A DNA stretch of 56,440 bases from JAWPMV01 sp038527215 (lineage in GTDB: Bacteria; Bacteroidota; Bacteroidia; J057), in assembly GCA_038527215.1 (NCBI GenBank), contig JBCBGC010000039.1:1-56440 (forward strand), read 5' to 3'. Numbering within the stretch: position 1 is the first letter of the stretch; each line of letters begins with the position of its first letter. Made by a program: the position numbers and the translations under genes. The notes beneath the pieces are model-generated. The model searched no databases, was not told the origin of the DNA, and saw nothing but the letters and a program-made list of their open reading frames with translations. Shown one piece after another: positions 18,040-26,107 of the stretch.

Positions 18040-18645
18040 TTCCTGAACATCCTAAGGCTTATCTTACTCCATCCGCCAGTTCGCGGCAGTGAGCCTGGGG
18101 AAGGAGTCATTTCTGACTTTTTGGAAAAAATACAGGTCGCCGCTCTTCCTCTTTCTCCCGGAAGACAAGCCCGCCGCAGGTGAAAACATGCGTTACAGTT
18201 TTTCTTAGAAAAATTAATTTTTCGATTGGATTTTCAAAAAAAGAGTATAATTTTGATTTCTCCTCCAGCAGAAAGTACACTTTCTGAAAGGTAATTTTTT
18301 CCTACCTCCAGCTCCTACCAAAAAGGCCATTAAATGGGCTGTTCCTGGGAGCAATTTATTTCATGATCATGAGATAGTCTATGGCATGGGCTGGTGCCCT
18401 GGTGGGACTTTCTTATGTATGCTGCAAGCCTTGGGATAGGCAAAAGAGGTTGGATGTATAATCCTAAGCCTCGCCTCCCAAAGGTCTTATCTCCATATCA
18501 ACCTCCAATATGTGCTGGGTTTCGCTGGTGAAACCCGATGCTTACCCTTTGATCAAGGTGTAGGGGTTTCCTCCCAGCAATCAGGCAAGCCATACATGCT
18601 CCCTTATCAAAAAGGGAGGACGGGTCAGGTATATAAACAAAATTC
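18040..18645. other. Long non-coding gap between the two choice-of-anchor B genes
   Basis: This 606-bp gap has no credible gene. It contains the inverted repeat at 18269-18286, the palindrome TCATGATCATGA near 18360, a hairpin GGGTTTC/GAAACCC at 18517-18536 and a CTCCCTT/AAGGGAG hairpin around 18599-18617 just before the second gene. The left half is AT-rich. The gap is long for this window and suggests independent control of the second copy. Confidence 0.45.
18269..18286. promoter_or_regulatory. Inverted repeat CAGAAAGT-AC-ACTTTCTG
   Basis: Two perfect 8-bp arms are separated by two bases, in an AT-rich stretch 360 bp before the second choice-of-anchor B gene. The shape fits a dimeric repressor operator. 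The spacing is too tight for a good terminator, although a T-rich run (TAATTTTTT) follows. Its function is not established. Confidence 0.35.
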
Positions 18646-21099
18646 ATGATAGTGCAGATGTTATCCATCCCCCTTTTCTCCAAGCTTCGGTCATTGATGG
18701 TGATTTCCCTTCTGTTTTTAGCCTTTAGTCGACCAGAATCACTCCATGCCCAACAGGCAAAAAACATGAACCTGGTAGGCAAACTCCCTTACGCGGGGAC
18801 GTTGAACGATATTTGGGGATATGTATCTCCCCAAGGGGTAGAATATGCCCTGGTAGGCTTGAGAGATGGGTTTTCTATTGTCAGTCTGGCCGATCCTACC
18901 CAACCGGTTGAGGTGCATTTTATTCCTGGCAGTATCACCATTTGGAGAGACATCAAAACCTATGGTCATTACGCTTATGTATCCAATGAAGGAGGAAATG
19001 GGACCTTAATCGTGGATTTAAGTCAGTTACCAGGCTCCGTTACTTTTAAGGATACGGTGTTAAATGGGATTAATACCGCTCACAATATTTATATAGACGA
19101 TGGAAAATTATTCCAGACAGGAGGGAACTTGGTTTCGGGCAATGCGGTAGGCGGAGTAGAAATATTCGACCTGGCAACAGACCCATGGAACCCTGCTTAC
19201 CTGGGTACCTATTCTGCCCGATATGTGCATGATATCTATGTCCGGAATGGGTTAGGCTACTCAGCAGAAATTAACAGTGGCAGGCTTAGCATTCTGGACT
19301 TGTCTGATCCTACAGCCCCCCTGGTGCTAGGGTCTAAAGCTTACCCGGAAGCATTCACCCACAATTCCTGGCTCAATGATGCCGGTACCGTTTGCTACAC
19401 TACTGATGAATTTGCTGGGGCATATATCCGCGCCTGGGATGTAAGCGATCCGAATAATATCGACCCCCTTGACAAGATTAAGGCCTCTCTTAGTGATGGA
19501 AAGGCTATCCCGCATAATGTTCATGTAAAAAACGATTTCCTCATTACCGCCTATTACAGGGACGGGATTCAGATCGTGGATGGCCAATATCCTTACAATC
19601 TCGTGGAAGTAGGATACTACGATACCAGTCCTTTATCTGATGGAGGCTTCAATGGCTCTTGGGGAGCTTATCCCTATTTGCCTTCCGGGCTGATTCTGGC
19701 TTCTGATATGGAGGAAGGTTTGTTTGTGCTAAGTGCCCAGCTTCAACGAGCGTGTTATCTGGAAGGAGTGGTTCGGGATAGTGTGGAAGCGACCCCGCTG
19801 AAGGGGGTCCATCTGGAGGTCTTAGGCAGCAGTGAGGCAGACCAAAGTAAGACCAGTGGCTTCTACGCGATCGGTATCGCTGATTCTGGCATATATCAAG
19901 TGGCGTTTAGCAAATTTGGCTATAAGCCAGATACCCTCGCAGTGGCCCTGTTTAATGACTCTATCGTTACAGTAGACGTCAATCTCTCTCCTCTCCCAGT
20001 AGCTCCTTTGGAAGTTATTGTTCTTGAGGCAGGCAGTCTTCTTCCCATCTCAGATGCCCAGGTTCTGGTGGTAGCGCCAAACGATGCAGAGACCCTTAGT
20101 TACACGACTAGCTCAGCAGGAAAAGTCCAGGAACCTGCTGTCCTCATAAGTGAGTATGAAATTAGAGCAGGAAAATGGGGCTACGTTACCCAACGTACCT
20201 CTATTACCATGGATAGCCTACTCAACCAAGTCCAGCTGGTCCTGGAAAAAGGGTATTATGATGATTTCAGCGTAGATCTCGGATGGCAATCCTCAGGAAC
20301 TGCCATACAGGGTCTTTGGGAAAGAGGAGAACCGTTCGGTACCTATACATTTACGTTCGATACCACCTTCCTCAGTCCGGATGTTGATCTTCCCTTCGAT
20401 ATCGGTAATGAAGCCTATGTCACAGGCAACGCTGGAACCTTACCCAATACGTTATTTTTTGGAGATGAAGTAGATGAAGGGAGCGCAATCTTGATTTCTC
20501 CCCCCATGGATCTCAGTGGCTATCAAGATCCCGTTATTCAATTTCACTGGTGGTTTTTAAATCTGGATTTTAGCAATCAATTAACACGGCCCGGAAATGA
20601 CTTCCTCTCTGTACTCCTTACGGATGGCTTGGATACCGTGGAATTGCATCGCTATGACACTCCCCTGAGCAATATATGGACGCTTGAGGAAGGGATTTCT
20701 TTCATTCAGGATTTTGATCTTGATCTTAGACCGCTTCAACTGATTTTTTATACCCAGGATCTGGAAAAAGATCGGGCTGAGGTGGTAGAAGCTGCCTTAG
20801 ATGGGTTTGAAGTGATCGAAAACCCTACCACCCATCTGGCTGAAGATCTCCCACAAGTAGCGTTTTACGTAGACCAGGCATCTGAATCTCTTTTTTATGA
20901 GTTAGCTGCTGGCACCGCTCCCCAATCCTGGCGGGTCTCATTACTCAGTTTGACAGGACAACGGCTTTGGGAAGGGCATATTGATGGGCTATCTGGCAGG
21001 CTCCAACTGCCCTCTGGACTCCCGCATTCGCTCTATCTGATCGGCTTTGAATTCGAAGGAAAAAGAAGCAGTTGGCAAAAGGTAATTTTGGGCCGTTAG
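18646..21099 (+). CDS. Choice-of-anchor B family surface protein, copy 2
   Basis: This 817-residue paralogue of the preceding surface protein has the same domain order: signal peptide (SLLFLAFSRPESLHAQ), LVIVD-type propeller, regulatory-like module (CYLEGVVRDSVEATPLKGV), Ig-like module, jelly-roll-like domain (DDFSVDLGWQSSGTAIQG) and short sorting domain (VSLLSLTGQRLW ... FEFEGKRSSWQKVILG). The two copies align almost end to end, with small indels such as GGNLVSGNAVGG in the propeller. An alternative start lies four codons in, at 18658. The pair arose by tandem duplication, but the DNA has diverged well beyond a recent copy. The ligand is unknown. Confidence 0.85.
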   Translation: MIVQMLSIPLFSKLRSLMVISLLFLAFSRPESLHAQQAKNMNLVGKLPYAGTLNDIWGYVSPQGVEYALVGLRDGFSIVSLADPTQPVEVHFIPGSITIWRDIKTYGHYAYVSNEGGNGTLIVDLSQLPGSVTFKDTVLNGINTAHNIYIDDGKLFQTGGNLVSGNAVGGVEIFDLATDPWNPAYLGTYSARYVHDIYVRNGLGYSAEINSGRLSILDLSDPTAPLVLGSKAYPEAFTHNSWLNDAGTVCYTTDEFAGAYIRAWDVSDPNNIDPLDKIKASLSDGKAIPHNVHVKNDFLITAYYRDGIQIVDGQYPYNLVEVGYYDTSPLSDGGFNGSWGAYPYLPSGLILASDMEEGLFVLSAQLQRACYLEGVVRDSVEATPLKGVHLEVLGSSEADQSKTSGFYAIGIADSGIYQVAFSKFGYKPDTLAVALFNDSIVTVDVNLSPLPVAPLEVIVLEAGSLLPISDAQVLVVAPNDAETLSYTTSSAGKVQEPAVLISEYEIRAGKWGYVTQRTSITMDSLLNQVQLVLEKGYYDDFSVDLGWQSSGTAIQGLWERGEPFGTYTFTFDTTFLSPDVDLPFDIGNEAYVTGNAGTLPNTLFFGDEVDEGSAILISPPMDLSGYQDPVIQFHWWFLNLDFSNQLTRPGNDFLSVLLTDGLDTVELHRYDTPLSNIWTLEEGISFIQDFDLDLRPLQLIFYTQDLEKDRAEVVEAALDGFEVIENPTTHLAEDLPQVAFYVDQASESLFYELAAGTAPQSWRVSLLSLTGQRLWEGHIDGLSGRLQLPSGLPHSLYLIGFEFEGKRSSWQKVILGR

Positions 21100-21155
21100 G
21101 CCCAGAATTACCGGGCAAAAACACCATTTACGTAAATATATAGGCCATTTCCACG

Positions 21156-21188
21156 ATTATCCACAGTTTGCTTTTTCCTGTGGATAAT
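21156..21188. promoter_or_regulatory. Inverted pair of perfect DnaA boxes
   Basis: TTATCCACA at 21157-21165 and its inverse TGTGGATAA at 21179-21187 both match the strong DnaA-box consensus. The pair can also fold as an 11-bp hairpin (ATTATCCACAG/CTGTGGATAAT) with a T-rich 11-base loop. It lies 60 bp before the M23-like gene, so it could be a DnaA binding site or a transcribed hairpin. The palindrome TTTACGTAAA is 20 bp to the left. Confidence 0.55.
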
Positions 21189-21250
21189 TAGTGGTATATT
21201 AAAGCGTTTCCCCTTGAAACATATTTGTTGGGCCTATAATTCATCCGTCT

Positions 21251-22492
21251 GTGTATTTCCAAAACAGGCTGTTTATTTTTTTACTCCTCACTTCCCTTAT
21301 GCTTGCTTGCCAACCCCAGGAAGGCAACCAAAATCCTACTGTTTCCAAACGTATCCCCGTTCCCAATCTCAAACGTCTGTCGCTAGAGCAGTATGGGATT
21401 TCCCTTGAATCAAGGAAAGTGGTACAGGCCAACTTTGAACAAAACCAACATCTCAGAGATATCCTCAGTGAGTATCAGGTTTCTCCGGAAAAAATCGATG
21501 AACTGGACCGCAAGTCCGGGGAGATTTTTGATGTCCGTTTGATGCGGGCTGGTCAGCCCTTCACCGTGGTAAAAAACGCCCAGGGAGGCATTGACTATTT
21601 TATTTACGAAAAGAATCCTGCCGACTATATCGTCATAGACCTGCAAGACAGCATCAAGATTTATGAGGGAAGAAACCCGTCTACCACGGAGGTACGTATG
21701 GCCAGCGGCATGATCGAGAATTCTCTATATGAAAGCCTGCAGTCTCAGGGGCTCGATTTGGGCCTGCTCGGTGAGTTGGAAAAAACCTTTGCCTGGTCGG
21801 TAGACTTTTTTCACCTGGAAAAAGGCGATTACTACAAGGTGATCTACGAAGAAGAATACGTGGACGGGGAGTCCATCGGAGCCGGGAAGGTATTAGGCGC
21901 CCAGTTCCATCATGATGGGGAAGATTTCTTCGCCTTCTATTTTGAGCAAGACGGCAAAGGAAATGTTTTTGACGAAAAAGGCATCAACCTGCAAACCGCC
22001 TTCCTTCGCTCTCCTCTCAAATATGAAGAAACGGGGCAGACCGATGCTTCCGTGGAAAAAACCTCCGCTTCCCAGAACATTGCTTTTGGGATTGACCCGC
22101 AGCCCATTTACGCCGTCGGCACAGGCAGGGTCAAAGCGGCATATACTAGTCGCGAACAAGAATTCGTTCTTACCATAGACCACGACGGTCCCTACGCCAG
22201 TCAATACCGCTTCCAAAGTGCTTTCAGACCTGAGGTAACCAAAGGCCAGAAAGTCAAGCAGGGAAGTTTGCTGGGGTACGCACAGGCCGATCGTGATGTC
22301 AAGGCCTCTATGACTTTTGCTTTCCTCAAAAATGGCATGATCGTAGATCTGCTTGAGGTAGACAGTCCGGGCCAGGGACAAGTAAGCGAAGCCCACCGGG
22401 AGGCTTTTGAAAAGCTCAAAGCCGAGCGGATGGATCAGCTACAAAAACTGTCTCTTCACGCGCGTGGAAAAACCATCGTCTCTCTTCATTGA
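21251..22492 (+). CDS. M23/LytM-like lipoprotein, catalytically degenerate
   Basis: This 413-residue product uses a GTG start, chosen because the resulting MYFQNRLFIFLLLTSLMLAC is a lipoprotein signal with lipobox LMLAC. The N-terminal two thirds (about 40-255) matches the Csd3/OapA-like region that precedes M23 domains in Bacteroidota: SLESRKVVQANFEQNQHLRD, DRKSGEIFDVRLMRAGQPF, VDFFHLEKGDYYKVIYEE and NLQTAFLRSPLKYE. The LytM-like end follows (IYAVGTGRVKAAY ... LTIDHDGPYASQYRF ... VTKGQKVKQGSLLGYA). The HxGxD zinc motif normally found after RSPLKY is missing, and the terminal HxH is replaced by MTFAFLKNG. It is therefore probably not a peptidase; an EnvC-like activator or scaffold role is an inference. 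Confidence 0.8.
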   Translation: MYFQNRLFIFLLLTSLMLACQPQEGNQNPTVSKRIPVPNLKRLSLEQYGISLESRKVVQANFEQNQHLRDILSEYQVSPEKIDELDRKSGEIFDVRLMRAGQPFTVVKNAQGGIDYFIYEKNPADYIVIDLQDSIKIYEGRNPSTTEVRMASGMIENSLYESLQSQGLDLGLLGELEKTFAWSVDFFHLEKGDYYKVIYEEEYVDGESIGAGKVLGAQFHHDGEDFFAFYFEQDGKGNVFDEKGINLQTAFLRSPLKYEETGQTDASVEKTSASQNIAFGIDPQPIYAVGTGRVKAAYTSREQEFVLTIDHDGPYASQYRFQSAFRPEVTKGQKVKQGSLLGYAQADRDVKASMTFAFLKNGMIVDLLEVDSPGQGQVSEAHREAFEKLKAERMDQLQKLSLHARGKTIVSLH

Positions 22493-22567
22493 AATTAGCA
22501 CATGGACGTGTAGGTAAAGTCGCATTTCCCGGCGACTACCCGATGGCTGTGTACTAATCAAAGACCT

Positions 22568-23107
22568 ATGAGAATTCTGTTTTTGCTCTTCCTGGGGCTG
22601 AGTTGCCTGCCCCTATCAGCTCAGAATGAGCTGTTCATCCCATTTGGTCAAAACCGCGAAGAGGTTAAGACCTTCCTCTCTACCCGGAATTACATCAGTT
22701 TGCTACGTGAGGAGGTGCAGACGCAAAGTCTGAGGGCCCTGCTCCATGACAAAAAACGTGTTGAATACGTTTTTGCTGGCAACGAACTATATGCGACCTC
22801 GGTCAGCAAATCATTCACCTCGAAACGTCGGGCAAAACTGACCATTCGGCAAGGCCTCCACTATATGCGCCTGACCAGTGGTAAGAAAAAGATCAAGCAT
22901 ACCCGCAAGGGCCCGGTTACCGTCTATACCGTCCTCAATGACACCCGCATGATCAAATTGTTTGTGATCAAGCATGAGAAAAAGCGGACGGTGCAGCTTA
23001 CCTCTATCAGCCTGAAAAAAGGACCGATCCAACAGCAACATGATTTCTACTATGAGGTGAAGCTCATGCGGGATCATCGCCTGGGAGAGAAAATCGTGCA
23101 GCCGTAG
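22568..23107 (+). CDS. Small exported protein of unknown function
   Basis: This is a 179-residue protein with a signal peptide (MRILFLLFLGLSCLPLSAQ). The mature part is strongly basic (SKSFTSKRRAKLTIRQG, LTSGKKKIKHTRKGP, KHEKKRTVQ). It alternates beta-like stretches and starts with a segment (FGQNREEVKTFLSTRNYISL) of the kind seen in small exported Bacteroidota proteins. No cysteine, membrane span or sorting domain is visible. It lies 75 bp after the M23-like gene and could share its transcript. I do not recognise a family. Confidence 0.65.
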   Translation: MRILFLLFLGLSCLPLSAQNELFIPFGQNREEVKTFLSTRNYISLLREEVQTQSLRALLHDKKRVEYVFAGNELYATSVSKSFTSKRRAKLTIRQGLHYMRLTSGKKKIKHTRKGPVTVYTVLNDTRMIKLFVIKHEKKRTVQLTSISLKKGPIQQQHDFYYEVKLMRDHRLGEKIVQP

Positions 23108-23111
23108 GAGG

Positions 23112-23131
23112 GGGAAACCTGTAGGTTTCCC
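23112..23131. terminator. Hairpin after the small exported protein gene
   Basis: GGGAAACCT and AGGTTTCCC form a perfect 9-bp stem with a 2-base centre, 5 bases after the stop codon. There is no T-run, so it is either a weak terminator or part of the repeat array that starts 10 bases later. Confidence 0.4.
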
Positions 23132-23141
23132 TGAAGCTGTT

Positions 23142-23601
23142 GACCGGCTAGAAGCCAGTGCCAGGAGTGAACAAGCAGACCCCTGCACAGATGTCGCAAC
23201 ACCGCACAAATGCCGTAACGCCGGCTTCCAGCCGGAAAACGCTCCTCAGCACGTAACAAAATTGGACAATTTTGCCAGACAGGCAATCAGCAGGTACCGG
23301 CTGGAAGCCGGAATCGTGCTGAACAAGTAGCCCCCCAGACAGAGGGCCACAACCCTGCACAAATGCCGTAACACCGGCTTCCAGCCGGTCAACGCTCTTC
23401 AGCACGCAAGAAGATTGAACTGTGATGCCTGTCTGGCAATCTGCTGGCACCGGCTGATAGCCGGAATTGTGCTGAACAAGCAGAACCCTGCACAGATGTC
23501 GTAACACCGCACAGATGCCGTAACACCGGCTTCCAGCCGGTAAACGCTCTTCAGCACGCAAGAAGATTGAACTGTCATGCCTGTCCGGCAATCTGCTAGC
23601 A
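23142..23601. repeat. Tandem repeat of about 152 bp, three copies, each with two opposed palindromes
   Basis: The palindrome CCGGCTTCCAGCCGG occurs at 23221, 23374 and 23526, a period of 153 and 152. Exactly 76 bp after each one lies a second palindrome in the opposite orientation: CCGGCTGGAAGCCGG at 23297, then CCGGCTGATAGCCGG at 23450 and 23602. The DNA between is also conserved (CCCTGCACA, TGCCGTAACACC, AACGCTCTTCAGCACG, ATTGAACTGT). A partial unit GACCGGCTAGAAGCCAGTG sits at 23142. The third copy ends by merging into the 30-bp array. Translated frames give TGFQPV-like peptides, which is a by-product of the repeat. Confidence 0.9.
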
Positions 23602-23797
23602 CCGGCTGATAGCCGGTGAGGTGGGCAGAGACCGGCTGGAAGCCAGTGTTACGGGTCTTGACTGGCTGGTAGCCAGTGGGCCAGGCGGAGACCGGCTGGT
23701 AGCCGGTGATGCGGGTCTTGACTGGCTGGAAGCCAGTGGGGCAGGTGATCACTGACTGTTAGTCAGTGAGCCGGGCGGAGACCGCCTAAAAGCCGAT
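23602..23797. repeat. 30-bp tandem array of a 15-bp stem-loop unit, seven copies
   Basis: Units start at 23602, 23632, 23662, 23692, 23722, 23752 and 23782, exactly 30 bp apart. Each 15-bp core has 6-bp arms and a 3-base centre: CCGGCTGATAGCCGG, CCGGCTGGAAGCCAG, CTGGCTGGTAGCCAG, CCGGCTGGTAGCCGG, CTGGCTGGAAGCCAG, CTGACTGTTAGTCAG, CCGCCTAAAAGCCGA. Five of seven keep perfectly complementary arms although the arm sequence changes. The 15-bp spacers alternate between two types (like GGGCGGAGAC and GCGGGTCTTGA). It resembles REP/BIME-type elements. It is not a CRISPR array: the spacers are repeated and too short, and no cas gene is present. Confidence 0.9.
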
Positions 23798-23919
23798 GAC
23801 CATGATGGCGTCTGATCAATCAGGCCTCCCAAAGGTCAGCTGATCTTCCCCAATGGGAGAATGGAGGTGGTCTGCAGAAGACAGGATTTGTTTCTTAGGA
23901 AAGCTAAACGCCTACACCT

Positions 23920-24384
23920 ATGAAACTTCCGTACTTTTTTCTGCTTTGCTTTTTGTTATCGCTTGCTCCGCTTTCCATGCAGGCAGGTTCCCCTCAACCA
24001 CATCCTACCACTTCCGACCTCCAGCCTGCCTCTCCAGCTCTACAGCTAAAGCCTCATCAGCCTAAAAAATGGAAACGGGCCGTCAGGCACCTTTTTGCTC
24101 GTAAAAAAATCTCAGCAGATTCGGAGAAGGCTAACCGCATGGGGAAATGGTCTTTCTGGACTGGCCTGGGGTCATTTTTACTCATCGCCCTCACCAATCC
24201 GGTAACCCTGGTGATAGGCCTGATCTTACTTGCTGCTTCCGGAGCGCTTGGGTTCACCGCCTGGCGGAACAAACCCACCCAGAAGCTGGCCAAAATTGGC
24301 GCAGTATTGGGCATGGCCTATACAGGCATTATCCTTATTGGCATGGCCGTAGGGGTTGTGGCGTTGGTCCTTTGGTTAATCTAG
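23920..24384 (+). CDS. Small exported/membrane protein of unknown function
   Basis: This 154-residue product starts with a signal peptide or first span (MKLPYFFLLCFLLSLAPLSMQAG). A Pro/His/Ser-rich stretch follows, then a basic block (KPHQPKKWKRAVRHLFARKK). Three more hydrophobic segments follow: FWTGLGSFLLIAL, NPVTLVIGLILLAASGALGF and IGAVLGMAYTGIILIGMAVG into VVALVLWLI. Similar small proteins with a basic N-terminus and a DUF4190-like pair of spans occur in Bacteroidota, but I cannot assign a family firmly. It converges on the next gene 8 bases away. Confidence 0.6.
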   Translation: MKLPYFFLLCFLLSLAPLSMQAGSPQPHPTTSDLQPASPALQLKPHQPKKWKRAVRHLFARKKISADSEKANRMGKWSFWTGLGSFLLIALTNPVTLVIGLILLAASGALGFTAWRNKPTQKLAKIGAVLGMAYTGIILIGMAVGVVALVLWLI

Positions 24385-24392
24385 GGTTGATC

Positions 24393-26066
24393 TTAACGCC
24401 TGCTCAAGCGGATGCCATCCGGTAAGAACTCCCCATACAGATAGGTTTTGTACATACCCGAGCCCGGGTATAATTGAAAGCCTACCTGAGGAAAGCTGGT
24501 CAGATATGCCCGGTTTTCCTGCAAGCCTTTGCGCGCCTCGTAATCCAGGGTGCTACTCAGGTAATGGAATAAGTTGGTGTTGTTCAGGTAGGTGAAAATG
24601 TTGGAGCTATCGTCAAAATGATCGGCGAAGTCCTCGTAGGCCTCATCCTGGGCCAGGACTTCCTGGTCCAGATAAGCATCTACCATGCGTTGGAGAGAAG
24701 TCGTATCATTGGTGAAAACCACGTAGTCGTCTATGAGCGCAAAATGAGGCTGCTCAATCTTGCTGAAGAATTTTTTAAAAAACAGCTTAAAGAAGCCTTT
24801 CAGGTCCAAATACTTAATGGAATAACCCCGGTAATCAACTTCTTTAAATTTGACAGGCGTTCGCTTACGGAGTTTTTCTCCCATATAATCCAGCCTTTCC
24901 TTAGCCAGCTCATAGTCATCAAAATGCAGCATGGCGTAGTAGGAATAGCGTGTGGCCGCAGCGTCAGTAGGTACGACCGCCGTAACGATTTCGTCGGTCA
25001 TCCACCCGAATAGGTCTCTTTCTATTTCCAGCTTCAGAAGTTTCTCCAGCCGCCGCTGGTTCTTTTGCAGGTCGGCGAATCCTTCCGGATCGGTCAGCTG
25101 GTAATGGTTGGAGAAGCGCTGGTAGAAATCAGAAAAATCATCGAAGCCAATGCTGGTAAACATGGCCGTTTCCTTGGGCAACACCTCCGGGGCTTTTATT
25201 TTGCCCTTGCCCACGTCCTTAAATACATTGAGAAATGAGGGGACAGAATCAACCGGGTTCACCACCCCCTCAAACACGATCTCTTCATCGGTTATATCGA
25301 GGTCCCAACCTGCATAAGAGACTATTTCGCCTATGCCCTCCATCATTTCCGGGGTTTCGGTGGTATATGCCCCCATATACCGATCCAGCAACCCAAAATT
25401 GAAATAGACGCTGTAAAGGTTGTTATCATCGGTCTTCTCTTTGACGGCGAAATAATCCAGATTTTCGGTGATGCTGGGGTTACCTGACTGCTGAATGGCC
25501 TTTTTGACCAAACTTTCTTTATAAGAAGCGATCATCACATTGCCCATCACGGTCATGGTCAGGGTTTCATCGTACTCCTTATCATACAAGCTGAACAGGG
25601 TGGTGCCTATGTAGGTTTTTTTGCTTACCTCATACCCTATGCCCTCAAAAACCTCCGACATCAGCCCTGGGATTTTGGCGAGTTTTCGGCCCTTGCCCAG
25701 CAGGTCCACCAAAAAGACAAATTCGTAGTCTTGCCGACTGACCATATGAGCTGAGATAAGCAGGTCTCCTAATTCAATGAAATCCACCAGGGTTTGGTTG
25801 GCATTGAGCAGGGAATCCAGGTAATCGGCGGATTCGGTAATATCTGCAAAGAAAGGCGTAGCCTTTAGCTCCTGCCAAACCTGGGTTTTACTCAGGTCTT
25901 GCCAATCCCCTACCGGGCGATCCGATTCAATCAGGTAAATAAAATCGTCCGGGACAAAAGCCAGGAGGTCCTGGTTTTCAGTATTGGTATCAATAAAGAA
26001 ATAGCCTCCGATGGCAGCTACGGCCAGAAGCACTACCAGCAGGATAATTCGTAAAAAGATCTTCAT
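24393..26066 (-). CDS. DUF3352-like membrane-anchored exported protein
   Basis: This 557-residue protein has one N-terminal anchor or signal segment (IILLVVLLAVAAIGGYFF) and a large extracytoplasmic part. The start of the mature region (LLAFVPDDFIYLIESDRP) and the repeated talk of strands and helices after it (FVFLVDLLGKGRKLAKIPG, YAMLHFDDYELAKERLDYM, PHFALIDDYVVFTNDTTSLQRMVDAYL) match the pattern of DUF3352 proteins, which often measure 500-600 residues. The function of that family is unknown. The gene follows the GT2 gene by 41 bases and probably shares its transcript. Confidence 0.6.
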   Translation of the reverse strand: MKIFLRIILLVVLLAVAAIGGYFFIDTNTENQDLLAFVPDDFIYLIESDRPVGDWQDLSKTQVWQELKATPFFADITESADYLDSLLNANQTLVDFIELGDLLISAHMVSRQDYEFVFLVDLLGKGRKLAKIPGLMSEVFEGIGYEVSKKTYIGTTLFSLYDKEYDETLTMTVMGNVMIASYKESLVKKAIQQSGNPSITENLDYFAVKEKTDDNNLYSVYFNFGLLDRYMGAYTTETPEMMEGIGEIVSYAGWDLDITDEEIVFEGVVNPVDSVPSFLNVFKDVGKGKIKAPEVLPKETAMFTSIGFDDFSDFYQRFSNHYQLTDPEGFADLQKNQRRLEKLLKLEIERDLFGWMTDEIVTAVVPTDAAATRYSYYAMLHFDDYELAKERLDYMGEKLRKRTPVKFKEVDYRGYSIKYLDLKGFFKLFFKKFFSKIEQPHFALIDDYVVFTNDTTSLQRMVDAYLDQEVLAQDEAYEDFADHFDDSSNIFTYLNNTNLFHYLSSTLDYEARKGLQENRAYLTSFPQVGFQLYPGSGMYKTYLYGEFLPDGIRLSRR

Positions 26067-26107
26067 AGGAATTTGTCAGTCAAGGGCAGGAAATCGATCA
26101 AACAGGC

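Noticed and set aside
18498..18782. Minus-strand frame in front of the second choice-of-anchor B gene
   Set aside because: It covers the real signal-peptide region on the other strand and shows no domain.
21100..21250. Chromosomal replication origin
   Set aside because: Only two DnaA boxes, no AT-rich unwinding region of useful length and no dnaA, gidA or similar neighbour.
23074..23752. Minus-strand open frames rich in TGFQPV/TGYQPV peptides
   Set aside because: They are translations of the palindromic repeat array; the DNA pattern, periodicity and arm pairing explain them, and there is no start context or conserved protein.
23602..23797. CRISPR array
   Set aside because: Repeats are only 15 bp and palindromic, spacers are 15 bp and repeat in two types, arms vary, and no cas gene is present.
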